Positions 43,226 through 51,462 of a DNA stretch of 64,000 nucleotides are shown one piece after another (position 1 is the stretch's first letter; each line of letters begins with the position of its first letter). The notes beneath the pieces were generated by a model, which had not been told where the DNA came from, searched no databases, and saw nothing but the letters and a program-made list of their open reading frames with translations. Source of the DNA: Terriglobia bacterium (GTDB lineage: Bacteria > Acidobacteriota > Terriglobia > Terriglobales > Acidobacteriaceae); NCBI GenBank assembly GCA_020073215.1, contig JAIQFO010000006.1:1-64000 (forward strand), written 5' to 3'. The position numbers and the translations under genes are program-made.

Positions 43226-44329
43226 ATGAAAGCAGCATTCATTCTTGGATGTCTAATCGTGGCTGTCCTGCCCCTACTCGCACGCGCCCAAAATGGTCAT
43301 CCTAGCGTTCGTGAGCCCCTTGTTGTTGTCCAAGACGGAAAGTACGGGTACATCGACCACAACGGCGCGATGTTGATACCGCCGCAGTTTTGGTGGGGAG
43401 CAGATTTCGAGCATGGGTTTGGTGCGGTCTACGTTTGTGGACGTGTGGTCTCCGTCGATGCGAGCGGGAATCTGGTGCCGCTGCGAGCTAGGCCAGAACA
43501 TGAGCTTAGACCGAAGCTGGTGGGCGGCAAATTCGGGTTCGTTGACGGTTCAGGACAGTTCAAGATACCCGCCGCGTTCGAGGATGCGTTGCCGTTCTCT
43601 GACGGAATGGCCGCAGTTCGTCTGCGTGATAAATGGGGCTTCATCGACTCGACTGGTCGCGTAGTTATTCCCCCTGCGTTTGAGGCTGCGTATTACTTCC
43701 GCGAGGGAGTAGCCATCGCGACGACTGGGGGGACCGAAGTGCTCATCGACAAAACCGGAAAAGTGCTCGCACGCGGGTTTAAGCAACTTCGGGGCGTAAC
43801 CGCGGAACGGCGTGTGCCGGTAAGCAGGGATGAGAAGTACGGATACTTAGACGTAACCGGCACCATCGCCATTCCTTTGGTGTATGACGATGCCGACTCA
43901 TTCAGCGAGGGACTGGCCCCGGTGAAGAAATATGGAAAGTGGGGCTATATAGATAGAAATGGAGCTACAACAATCCCATTAGAATTCGACTCGGCTGGTG
44001 TATTCGGCAGTGGGTTGGCGCCGGTTAAAATTGGACGTGAGTCGGGCTTTATTGAAGTCTCGGGCAAGTTTGCGTTTCGCATCGCGTTCGAGTACTCGCC
44101 CGGATTTTGGGGCATAGACGGGGACACCGACGTGTCGCGCTTCTGGACGAAAGACGGAGCATTCGGCTACGTAAACACTTCGGGCAAGGTGATATGGGGA
44201 CCGATTAGGGGCAGCCCAGACCACGCTCCCATATTAGGCTGGTCCGAACAGGACAGAGTCAAGAGCTGCGAGGGTGTGCCAGATGCCACTCGCAATACAG
44301 TCGCCGCTTTCCCAAAAGGTGATGATTAG
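43226..44329 (+). CDS. Exported WG-repeat protein
   Basis: The 367-residue product has a signal peptide (MKAAFILGCLIVAVLPLLARAQ) and WG beta-repeats of about 45 residues: DGKYGYIDHNGAMLIPPQF, GKFGFVDGSGQFKIPAAFEDALPFSDGMAAVRLRDKWGFIDSTGRVVIPPAFEAA, EKYGYLDVTGTIAIPLVYDDADSFSEGLAPVKKYGKWGYIDRNGATTIPLEFDSA. Seven or so repeats can be read. WG proteins are typical surface or periplasmic beta-repeat proteins of unknown role. Confidence 0.85.
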   Translation: MKAAFILGCLIVAVLPLLARAQNGHPSVREPLVVVQDGKYGYIDHNGAMLIPPQFWWGADFEHGFGAVYVCGRVVSVDASGNLVPLRARPEHELRPKLVGGKFGFVDGSGQFKIPAAFEDALPFSDGMAAVRLRDKWGFIDSTGRVVIPPAFEAAYYFREGVAIATTGGTEVLIDKTGKVLARGFKQLRGVTAERRVPVSRDEKYGYLDVTGTIAIPLVYDDADSFSEGLAPVKKYGKWGYIDRNGATTIPLEFDSAGVFGSGLAPVKIGRESGFIEVSGKFAFRIAFEYSPGFWGIDGDTDVSRFWTKDGAFGYVNTSGKVIWGPIRGSPDHAPILGWSEQDRVKSCEGVPDATRNTVAAFPKGDD

Positions 44330-45089
44330 TTCGGATGATTGTTGATAATCCCGATTTCACTCGTTGACCGGGTCAATGAGCGGTTAGAGTATTGCCTCCT
44401 GAAGCGGGCTTGCCCCATGACCAAAGCAGCGAAGAACCGCCTATCCGCAGTCCTTCGCGCGACCGAGTACCTGTTCCTTGGAAAACATCGCGCTCAAATT
44501 TTGTCCTCGAATACCGCGCCGTCCCCAACTGGCAAAGACTGCTTGAGAGCCTCCTGGATCACCAGGAAATGACGACAAGGAAATGTTGGCCGGAGTGCGT
44601 CTGAAATTTCGAGATCTCTACGACCAACTGGCAGGGGTCCGCAGATCCGTCCGGCGCCCTCGAAGCCCTTTTAGCCGAACTCCCGGCTCCGAAGAAACCG
44701 CACTAGTACCGCGACCGCGTGAAATCTTCACTTCCTGTCACCCTGAGCGGAGGTGGCCGCGTCCGAAGGGAGCGGCCGCCGGAGTCGCAGGGCCCCTATT
44801 CCGCCCGTGGTCCCTCTCCTGCGATGCATGGCGCAGTGTTTGCAGAAAAGAAAGAACGAAGCGGGGGGGTGCTTCGACTCCGGGAGAGGGTCCGCCATGC
44901 GGACCCTCTCGCTTCGCTCAGCACGACAGGACCGATAACCCACGGCAAAGATAATTCCACGCGATCACGGTCCTAGCACTCTGGGGAAGGCCCGCTTTAA
45001 TACGCTGCCCAAAACCGAATTCGTCCCGTTACCTCAGTTACCTTCCGGTCGTTCTGAACCGCAAGATACGCTGCTAACGGAGGTCAACC
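44330..45089. other. Gap containing a frame-broken gene relic and repeats
   Basis: About 760 bases hold no intact gene. A C-terminal relic can be read across three frames (next entry), and 44740-44935 is a copy of the CCTGAGCGAAG-type repeat with a second inverted part. Near 45010 the duplicated upstream region of the TonB-C gene begins. Confidence 0.45.
44547..44706 (+). pseudogene. Frame-broken C-terminal relic of an unknown protein
   Basis: Protein-like stretches run in order through three plus-strand frames: NWQRLLESLLDHQE (ending ~44573), EMLAGVRLKFRDLYDQLAGV (44580-44636), and WQGSADPSGALEALLAELPAPKKPH followed by TAG (44629-44706). The succession of plausible pieces with frame changes suggests a decaying gene. 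I cannot assign a family. Confidence 0.35.
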
Positions 45090-45440
45090 ATGCGACGCCG
45101 TACCGCTGCCGCGCTCCTGGCCCTACTTTTGGGAGCGGCCGCATTCTCCCCATCCTTGGCCCTGGCGCAAGACTCTTCCACTCAAAACCAGACGGAAACC
45201 AAGCGGAAGATTGTGAACAAAGTGGTCCCAGCGTATCCAGATCTAGCCCGCAAGATGCATCTCAGTGGAACCGTCAGAGTGGAAGTTGTAATTGCGCCCG
45301 GCGGAAAAGTGAAGACGACTCAAGTGATTGGCGGCAATCCCGTGTTGGCACAATCCGCGGTGGATGCCATCGAGCACTGGAAATGGACACCGGCGTCGCA
45401 GGAAACCCAAGAACTGATCGAACTCAGTTTTCACCCCTAG
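45090..45440 (+). CDS. Exported TonB C-terminal-domain protein (copy 1)
   Basis: The 116-residue product has a signal peptide (TAAALLALLLGAAAFSPSLALAQ) and a TonB_C domain: VVPAYPDLARKMHLSGTVRVEVVIAPGGKVKTTQVIGGNPVLAQSAVDAIEHWKWTPASQETQEL. There is no membrane anchor or proline-rich region, so it is not a full TonB; it may be a periplasmic partner of another energy-transducing protein. The next gene is a tandem copy. Confidence 0.85.
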   Translation: MRRRTAAALLALLLGAAAFSPSLALAQDSSTQNQTETKRKIVNKVVPAYPDLARKMHLSGTVRVEVVIAPGGKVKTTQVIGGNPVLAQSAVDAIEHWKWTPASQETQELIELSFHP

Positions 45441-45598
45441 GAACCTGCAGCACAAGTGACAGGCAACTCCGGGCCTTTTAACCAGCACCGCTTGAGTGCT
45501 GTTCTTGTACTTTATGCCAAAAGCGAATTCGTGCCGTTACTTCGGTCACTTTTCTAAGCTCCCGACCGAGCGGTAGGCTAGTCGCGGTGAGGTTACTC

Positions 45599-45934
45599 AT
45601 GCGAAGTCTTGCCGCAACCGCGCTCCTGGCGTTATTTTCGGGAGCGGTTGTATTGTCCCCATCTTTCGCCCACACTCAAGATCAGCCGGAAGCCAAGCGC
45701 AAGATTGTGAACAAAGTGCTCCCGGTGTATCCAGAGTTAGCGCGCAGAATGCAAAGCGTTGGAACTGTCAGGGTGGAAGCCGTCGTGGCACCCAACGGAA
45801 AATTGAAGTCCACCACGGTGCTGGGCGGCAACCCGGTGTTGGCACTCGCTGCGGTCGATGCCATCGAAAAATGGAAATGGGCGCCGGCTCCTCAGGAAAC
45901 CAGAGAAATCATAGAACTCAATTTCCATCCCTAG
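45599..45934 (+). CDS. Exported TonB C-terminal-domain protein (copy 2)
   Basis: The 111-residue product repeats the layout of the preceding gene: signal peptide (SLAATALLALFSGAVVLSPSFA), then LPVYPELARRMQSVGTVRVEAVVAPNGKLKSTTVLGGNPVLALAAVDAIEKWKWAPAPQETREI. The ATG at 45599 is preferred to the GTG at 45587. About 70 bases upstream also match the region upstream of copy 1, so the gene pair arose by tandem duplication and has since diverged. Confidence 0.85.
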   Translation: MRSLAATALLALFSGAVVLSPSFAHTQDQPEAKRKIVNKVLPVYPELARRMQSVGTVRVEAVVAPNGKLKSTTVLGGNPVLALAAVDAIEKWKWAPAPQETREIIELNFHP

Positions 45935-46004
45935 GCGGGCGCCCCGCTTCTCGCGCTTTTCGATTGGGCTGTGTGTTTGCACGCTCCGCCATCCCGGTGA
46001 GTAA

Positions 46005-47300
46005 CTACTGCGCGCCAACCGCCGCCTCACCTGACTTATAAACCTTCCCATCCTTCATCACAAACTCGACCTGCTCCAGCAAGCGGATGTCCTTCAGCGG
46101 ATCCCCGCTCACCGCAATCAAGTCCGCATACTTCCCCGCCTTGATCGACCCCACTTCGTTCGCATGTCCCAGCAGGTCCGCCGCACTCGAAGTCGCTGCC
46201 TGAATCGCCTGCATCGGCGTCATCCCGTACTTCACCATGAACACAAACTGCTTGCCGCTCGTCCCGTAGGGGCATACGCCCGCATCGGTACCGAAGGCCA
46301 TCTTCACGCCCGCTCGCACCGCTTTGCCGAAGTTATCGCGCTGCACCTGCGCCAGTCCAACCTCGTGCTGCAGGAAGTCCACCGGAGTCTGTCCCGTCTT
46401 TCCGCCCGCCTGGATGCATTCATCGTCGTAAATATCCATCACCACATAGGTGCCATGCTGTTTCGCCAGCGCGATCAGGTCGCCATCCAAATATTCCGCG
46501 TGTTCCACCGAGGCCGCGCCCGCCAGAATCGCATTCCGGATTCCCTCCGCCGCATGAGCATGCACAGCTACCCGCAATCCGAAGCGGCGTGCTTCATCCA
46601 CTCCCGCCTGCAACTCCTCCTCCGTAAACTCAATCGACGCCGGATTACTCCCATGTGTCAGCACCGCTCCGGTCGACAGCATCTTGATCAAGTCCACGCC
46701 GTCGTGCGCGAGCAACCGCACCTTCTGCCGCACTTCCCACGGACTGTTCGCCTCGCCGTAATGCAAGTCCCACGGCAACTGAATATCCGGAGCCTGTCCC
46801 GTCATAGCTCCCGCGCCGCCGGTAATGGTGATGTAAGCTCCCGCCACAAACATCCGCGGACCGATGACATCTCCCCGCGCAATCGCATCCCGCAGCGCGA
46901 TATCGTTCAAAGCCCGATACGTCCCCACATCCCGCACCGTAGTGAATCCCGAAAGCAACATCGCCCGCGCATTCGGAACCGACTCCAGCGCAATCTGCGA
47001 CGCCGTCTTCCGCAGCACATTAAACGGTTCTCCGTCCCCCTGCCCATCTGCCACATGCGTGTGACAATCAATCAGCCCCGGCAACACGGTCTTATCCGAA
47101 AGATCGATCACCTTCGCATCCGTCGGAAGCGCCAGTTCTTTCCCCACCGCCTGAACCTTGCCATCCTTAATCATGATCACCTGATTCGTCAGCACCGTTC
47201 CCGAATCCGGATCAATCAGCCGCCCCGCCCGAACCACCGTAACCTGCGCTCCCGCCAACTGCACGAGCGCTGCGACAAATATCAAAACAATGTTTTTCAA
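46005..47300 (-). CDS. Exported metal-dependent amidohydrolase
   Basis: The 431-residue protein has a signal sequence (NIVLIFVAALVQLAGA) and an amidohydrolase TIM barrel: DCHTHVADG (HxH metal ligands), VHAHAAEGI, SVEHAEYLDG, AFGTDAGVCPYG and GKYADLIAVSGDPL. It resembles imidazolonepropionase/prolidase-type secreted amidohydrolases. The start is a TTG at 47300 behind GGGGGA. It is upstream of, and convergent or codirectional with, the Rieske gene region on the minus strand. Substrate unknown. Confidence 0.85.
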   Translation of the reverse strand: MKNIVLIFVAALVQLAGAQVTVVRAGRLIDPDSGTVLTNQVIMIKDGKVQAVGKELALPTDAKVIDLSDKTVLPGLIDCHTHVADGQGDGEPFNVLRKTASQIALESVPNARAMLLSGFTTVRDVGTYRALNDIALRDAIARGDVIGPRMFVAGAYITITGGAGAMTGQAPDIQLPWDLHYGEANSPWEVRQKVRLLAHDGVDLIKMLSTGAVLTHGSNPASIEFTEEELQAGVDEARRFGLRVAVHAHAAEGIRNAILAGAASVEHAEYLDGDLIALAKQHGTYVVMDIYDDECIQAGGKTGQTPVDFLQHEVGLAQVQRDNFGKAVRAGVKMAFGTDAGVCPYGTSGKQFVFMVKYGMTPMQAIQAATSSAADLLGHANEVGSIKAGKYADLIAVSGDPLKDIRLLEQVEFVMKDGKVYKSGEAAVGAQ

Positions 47301-47337
47301 AGTCCCCCCAAGTTAGAGGCCAGAATTGCACCGCCGT

Positions 47338-47391
47338 CCCCTGTGCTCCGGAGCCTGCCCTGAGCGAAGTCGAAGGGTGCCCCCCGTGGTT
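47338..47391. repeat. CCCCTGTG/CCCCCCGTGGTT repeat interrupted by a nested repeat
   Basis: The two halves CCCCTGTG (47338-47345) and CCCCCCGTGGTT (47380-47391) are contiguous at 6797-6828. Here 34 extra bases (47346-47379) including CCTGAGCGAAGTCGAAGGG separate them. GTG stands at both edges of the insert, like a short target duplication. Confidence 0.6.
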
Positions 47392-47425
47392 CAAGCCTTC
47401 TCCGCGTACTCCGCGCCCTCTGCGG

Positions 47426-48562
47426 TCAAATCTCACCGCGAGCGCCCGCCTCTAGTCCCAACCCGCTCTTCAAATCCGCCGCCAGCAACCGATGAAACAA
47501 CTGCTCCCCCGCTTCCCGCCGCACCGAAAGCCGTCCCGCTCCGTAAGCCCGCGACTTCAGCCCTCGCTGCACTGCCTCACAGATCCCCAAGTCCTCATCC
47601 TGCACCCGATTCCCCACCGCCACGCTCTGCTCGTTATAAGCGCGCGCCGCCTCGCTCACGTCGCTGAAGTAGAAATCAAAAACCACCCGGCAATGATCCA
47701 CATCAATCGGAATCACCAGATTCGTATCCAGATAACCCTCGTAGCAGTTGAACATGAAATTCGGATGCAGCCAGAAATACCAGGCCCGGTCGCCGCGCCG
47801 CGTTGTACCCGTAGCCGCATCTTCATCCGAGCTCACCATCGGACTGGACTGCAAGCAATACCGGTCTTCATTCTCGATCGTATACTGTTTGTAATCCAGC
47901 ACCGAACTAAGTCCCTTATGCAGGTGCGGGACGTGATAGCCACCGTCCAGATAGTTATCGACGAATACTTTCCAGTTACAGTCGATGTCATAACTCTTAC
48001 TTGTAAAGTAGTGCAGCTTACTCAACCCCAGCGGCGCCACGCGCTTCACCAATCCACCAAGAAACTCTGCCAGCGGAGCTGCGTCCGCGTCCAGATTCAC
48101 AAACACAAACTTCTCCCACGACTCGACCTTTACTGGGACCAGCCCGTGGTCCTTGCGGTCAAAGTTCTTCACCCCGTCGAACTCGGGCATACCCTTGAGC
48201 GTTCCATCCAGCCCGTAATTCCATCCGTGATACGGACAATGCAAAATCGAAGCCTGCCCGCACGGTTCGGTCACCACCGCCGCCGCATGATGCCGGCAAA
48301 CGTTATAAAACGCCCGCAGCACCCCATCGTTTCCGCGGACCGCCACCAGCGGCTCACCCGCTACTGTCGCGGTCACAAACTGTCCTGGCTTCCCCACCTG
48401 GTCCACTCGCCCCAGCACCTGCCAGGTCCGCGAGAAGACCGTCTGCCGTTCCAGTTCCGCAATCCGCGCATCCACATACCATGGCGCCGGGATGGTCGAC
48501 GCTTCGGGCAAGGGGGCCGCGTCGTCATAACTGGCAACAATCTGCCCCACGCCCACCTTCAT
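47426..48562 (-). CDS. Rieske non-heme iron oxygenase, choline-monooxygenase-like
   Basis: The 378-residue alpha subunit has a Rieske cluster motif (C-R-H-X17-C-P-Y-H: NVCRHHAAAVV...HCPYHGWNYGLDG) and a mononuclear-iron site with His ligands in DNYLDGGYHVPHLHKG, a sequence strongly reminiscent of plant choline monooxygenase and its bacterial relatives. Typical substrates are quaternary ammonium or aromatic compounds. It overlaps the TetR gene by ATGA, so the two are co-transcribed. Reductase partner is not in the window. Confidence 0.88.
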   Translation of the reverse strand: MKVGVGQIVASYDDAAPLPEASTIPAPWYVDARIAELERQTVFSRTWQVLGRVDQVGKPGQFVTATVAGEPLVAVRGNDGVLRAFYNVCRHHAAAVVTEPCGQASILHCPYHGWNYGLDGTLKGMPEFDGVKNFDRKDHGLVPVKVESWEKFVFVNLDADAAPLAEFLGGLVKRVAPLGLSKLHYFTSKSYDIDCNWKVFVDNYLDGGYHVPHLHKGLSSVLDYKQYTIENEDRYCLQSSPMVSSDEDAATGTTRRGDRAWYFWLHPNFMFNCYEGYLDTNLVIPIDVDHCRVVFDFYFSDVSEAARAYNEQSVAVGNRVQDEDLGICEAVQRGLKSRAYGAGRLSVRREAGEQLFHRLLAADLKSGLGLEAGARGEI

Positions 48563-49269
48563 GCTTTCTTCCCCTTACCTTGTACTTTCTCCGACCCAAT
48601 CGCCCGCCGCAACAACTCCACAAACTGTTCGATCCGCGCTTCTTTCTCCTCCGGGACCGGTCCGGATTTCCGGAACAATCCCGGATCCAGTTCCTCGGTG
48701 AGCAACGCATCCTGAAAGCGGTCGATCGTCCACTCCAGGATCGATCCGATCATGTCCACATCCAGGTCCGGCCGCAACTCTCCCCGCTTGACGCCGAAGG
48801 CCACAAAGTCACGCCAGCCGTATGGATCCTCCGCCACCAGGAACCGGTTGATCTCCCGCCGCAGCGCCAGATCCGTCCCATAATTCCCCACCAGATAAAT
48901 CCGGTAGGACGACCAGTTATCCCGCACCATATTTTCCGTGCGCCCCAGCCAGTAGCGCAGCACTTCAAAAAATCCGCGCTCCTGCGCCGCCGCGGGAGCC
49001 TGCATGTACTTGGGAAACGATTGCACCGCCTTTTTGTAAGCTTCGAAGAACAAACCGTCCTTGCTCTTGAAGTGCTGGAACACCGAGCCCTTGGCAATGC
49101 CCAACTGCGCCGCGATATCTTCCACCCGCGCCGCGCTGTACCCGCGCTCGGCAAAATGCCGGATCGCGGCTTCGACTATCCGCGCCCGTTTCGCTTCCGA
49201 GCGCGGACGCGGCTTCCCGTCCCGCCTCATTTGCGTTGGTTTCGCCAGACTGGTTGTGATTCCTTCCAT
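48559..49269 (-). CDS. TetR-family transcriptional regulator
   Basis: The start is MEGITTSLAKPTQMRRDG, downstream of the longer ORF-track start. The N-terminal helix-turn-helix is clear: EAAIRHFAERGYSAARVEDIAAQLGIAKGSVFQHFKSKDGLFFEAY. The C-terminal ligand-binding part has no recognised motif. It is the first gene of an operon with the Rieske oxygenase (ATGA overlap) and is likely autoregulated through two palindromes at 49291 and 49390 just upstream. Confidence 0.93.
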   Translation of the reverse strand: MEGITTSLAKPTQMRRDGKPRPRSEAKRARIVEAAIRHFAERGYSAARVEDIAAQLGIAKGSVFQHFKSKDGLFFEAYKKAVQSFPKYMQAPAAAQERGFFEVLRYWLGRTENMVRDNWSSYRIYLVGNYGTDLALRREINRFLVAEDPYGWRDFVAFGVKRGELRPDLDVDMIGSILEWTIDRFQDALLTEELDPGLFRKSGPVPEEKEARIEQFVELLRRAIGSEKVQGKGKKA

Positions 49270-49290
49270 GGCCCACCCCTTCGCGACTCT

Positions 49291-49305
49291 TTGACCGCCG
49301 GTCAA
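49291..49305. promoter_or_regulatory. Candidate TetR operator 1 (TTGACCG-C-CGGTCAA)
   Basis: A perfect 15-base palindrome, 21 bases upstream of the TetR start codon. It shares the half-site TTGACC with the second site, and the inferred consensus is TTGACC-N3-GGTCAA. Confidence 0.7.
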
Positions 49306-49389
49306 CAAAACATACAGCACTCCGGAAGCATTTTTCAATGCCTTTTTTACGGGCTTTGGTCACTTTCTTGTACTGGACCCCGCGTTGTT

Positions 49390-49404
49390 TTGACCATAGG
49401 TCAA
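49390..49404. promoter_or_regulatory. Candidate TetR operator 2 (TTGACC-ATA-GGTCAA)
   Basis: A second 15-base palindrome with identical half-sites, 99 bases from the first centre to centre. It lies between the TetR gene and the divergent DinB gene, so it may also govern the latter. Confidence 0.7.
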
Positions 49405-49532
49405 CCGCATGCCAAGCCGCCCAAAATCGCAGCAATACGTGTTTCGCATCCGGGCCACACTCTACCGGGGCCAAAAATACTTAGTCCTGAAAGGAAGGAC
49501 CGACCTCTAAGAAAGGCGAAAGGAAATTCCAA

Positions 49533-50039
49533 ATGTCCGAAACCGCTCAGCAGTACACCCAACGCATCCTGGCCAACGCCGAGGGACAGGATCCGGTTAA
49601 ACTCCAATCCGGCACCAATAAGAAACTAACTCGTCTGGTCAAAGGCCTCTCCGCTGCCAAACTCCGCAAGCGCCCCGCGCCCGACAAGTGGTCAATCGCC
49701 GAAATCCTGGCCCACCTCGCCGACGTCGAAATCGTCATCGGCTGGCGCATGCGGTCCATCCTCGGAGCCCCGGGAACCCCCGTTCAAGCCTACGATCAGA
49801 ACGCCTGGGTCATTGCCGGACATTACGACAAACGCGATCCGCGTGAGTCCCTCGAACTGCACCGCGCCGTACGCGTAGCGAATCTTGCGCTCCTCAAGTC
49901 GCTTTCCCCCGATCAATGGAAGCTCTACGGCCAGCACTCCGAGCGCGGACAGGAATCGATCGAGCATATCGTCCGCATGGTAGCCGGACACGACGTCAAC
50001 CATATCCAGCAAATCGAGCGCATCCTGGGATCGAAGTGA
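49533..50039 (+). CDS. DinB/YfiT-like protein
   Basis: The 168-residue product is a four-helix-bundle DinB-family protein: KLTRLVKGLSAAKLRKRPAPDKWSIAEILAHLADVEIVIGWRMRSIL, and the C-terminal MVAGHDVNHIQQIERIL. The His residues (HLADVE, GHDVNH) can coordinate a divalent metal. Members act as thiol-dependent hydrolases or transferases, but most have no known substrate. The ATG follows AAGGAAA. It is divergent from the TetR-Rieske operon and shares the operator-bearing gap. Confidence 0.85.
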   Translation: MSETAQQYTQRILANAEGQDPVKLQSGTNKKLTRLVKGLSAAKLRKRPAPDKWSIAEILAHLADVEIVIGWRMRSILGAPGTPVQAYDQNAWVIAGHYDKRDPRESLELHRAVRVANLALLKSLSPDQWKLYGQHSERGQESIEHIVRMVAGHDVNHIQQIERILGSK

Positions 50040-50074
50040 GGGCAGAGGGCAGATTGTAGAGGTGAAAACCGGTA

Positions 50075-51031
50075 CTAGCGGTCGGCCAATTCTTGCAGGG
50101 GTTTCATCAGGGGCGGGGCGGCGGGCTTGGTGGCGCGGGTGGCGGTGATCACAATCACGCTGACCAGCACCAGAAGCGTTCCGAGCAGAGTTCTCGGGCC
50201 CACGGTTTCTCCGCCGAGAAAATAGCCGACGATCACAGCTACGACCGGATTGACGTACGCGTAGGTACCAACCTTGGTTGGCGATTCGTGATGGATAAGC
50301 CAGACGTAGGCGGTGAATCCGACGATGGAGCCGGCGACAATCAAGTAGGCGAGTGCGAACCACGCGCCGCGTGACACTGTTTGCATGTGGAATCCGCGAA
50401 ACTCTCCGAAGATGGCCGCGGCCAAGGCAAGCAAGATTCCTCCTACCAGCATCTGCGCTCCGGAACTCATGGCTTTTGAAGTCGGCAGCGTCAGCTTGCG
50501 AGTAAGAACGGAAGCGACGGACCAGCTCATGGCAGCGACCACCAGAGCCACTGCGCCGCGAGGATCGATCGGGACTTCGCCCAAGCCGAGCGAGCGGCTG
50601 ACCAGAACCGATACCCCGCCGATCCCGACCAAAAGGGCGAACGCGAGCCGCAACGTGAGGCGCTGCGAGCGCAGGAAAACGATCTCCGAAAGCGCCATGA
50701 AAGCCGGGATGGTCGCCAGCATGACGGCGGCAATTCCCGAAGGCACGCGTTGTTCGGCCCAGAACAGCAGGCCGTAATCGAACACGAAAATGCAAATCGC
50801 GAGAACGGAAGCGGAGACCCACTCGCGGCGCGACGGCGACGGAGTACCCTTCAGCCGCAACCATCCAAAGAGCACGATTCCAGCAATGAAGAAACGCATG
50901 CTCGCAAGAAGAAGCGGCGGAACTTCACGCACCCCCACGCGGATGGCCAGGAAGGTCGAGCCCCACACAAAATAAATGATGGAGAACGCCAGCACGGTCT
51001 TCCATGCCGGCGGACTAACCGTGGCTTCCAT
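50075..51031 (-). CDS. EamA-family transporter (YedA/RhtA-like)
   Basis: The 318-residue protein has ten hydrophobic segments and two EamA repeats: IIYFVWGSTFLAIRVGVREVPPLLLASMRFFIAGIVLF and WFALAYLIVAGSIVGFTAYVWLIHHESPTKVGTYAYVNPVVAVIVGYFLGGE. These exporters move amino acids or other metabolites. The substrate cannot be read from sequence. It is convergent to dinB. Confidence 0.92.
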   Translation of the reverse strand: MEATVSPPAWKTVLAFSIIYFVWGSTFLAIRVGVREVPPLLLASMRFFIAGIVLFGWLRLKGTPSPSRREWVSASVLAICIFVFDYGLLFWAEQRVPSGIAAVMLATIPAFMALSEIVFLRSQRLTLRLAFALLVGIGGVSVLVSRSLGLGEVPIDPRGAVALVVAAMSWSVASVLTRKLTLPTSKAMSSGAQMLVGGILLALAAAIFGEFRGFHMQTVSRGAWFALAYLIVAGSIVGFTAYVWLIHHESPTKVGTYAYVNPVVAVIVGYFLGGETVGPRTLLGTLLVLVSVIVITATRATKPAAPPLMKPLQELADR

Positions 51032-51462
51032 AGGAAATAGATCGTCGGCGGGGCTGCGGGGACGCAGAGATTTTCAGTCCGCCATCCTTCAATGGAATCC
51101 GCCAGACTGGCCTGGCACGCCTTGCTTTCGGACCAGGCAAGACGTTTCGGTTGCGCTACGCCATCTTCGTAATTTCCGGTTTGCCCGTGACTCGCCCGCA
51201 ACCCGCAGCAAGCAGCAAAGGAATTCCCGACTTCCCATAGCTTCGCGGCGCGATCTCCTCTTATCCCGCCCTTCCCGGCCCTTCCAACGAGAAATGCGAT
51301 CATGCCGCACGTACCGGCACGTGGCGGAACGACTCCCCAGAAGAGTCAAGGCTGAAGGCTCAGCACTGGTCAGTGCGGCAATCCAACGCGGCGCAGCAAG
51401 TCTTCAAACCGAGGGTCGCTCCTCAGCGAGTCGAATCGGGGATCCACCCCGATAAAAGGCAT
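51032..51462. other. Intergenic region, no feature seen
   Basis: About 430 bases between two minus-strand genes. The ORF in the track (50976..51455 +) overlaps the EamA start and has no domain. I see only a small palindromic stretch near 51305 (CCGCACGTACCGGCACGTGGCGG-like) and no RNA or repeat that I can support. Confidence 0.4.

Noticed and set aside
44583-44954. 123-residue ORF as a gene
   Set aside because: It runs from a gene relic into the CCTGAGCGAAG-type repeat and has no ribosome binding site.
46164-47363. 399-residue plus-strand ORF
   Set aside because: Antisense of the amidohydrolase with a biased Arg/His composition.
50976-51455. 159-residue ORF as a gene
   Set aside because: It overlaps the EamA start on the other strand and has no domain or start signal.
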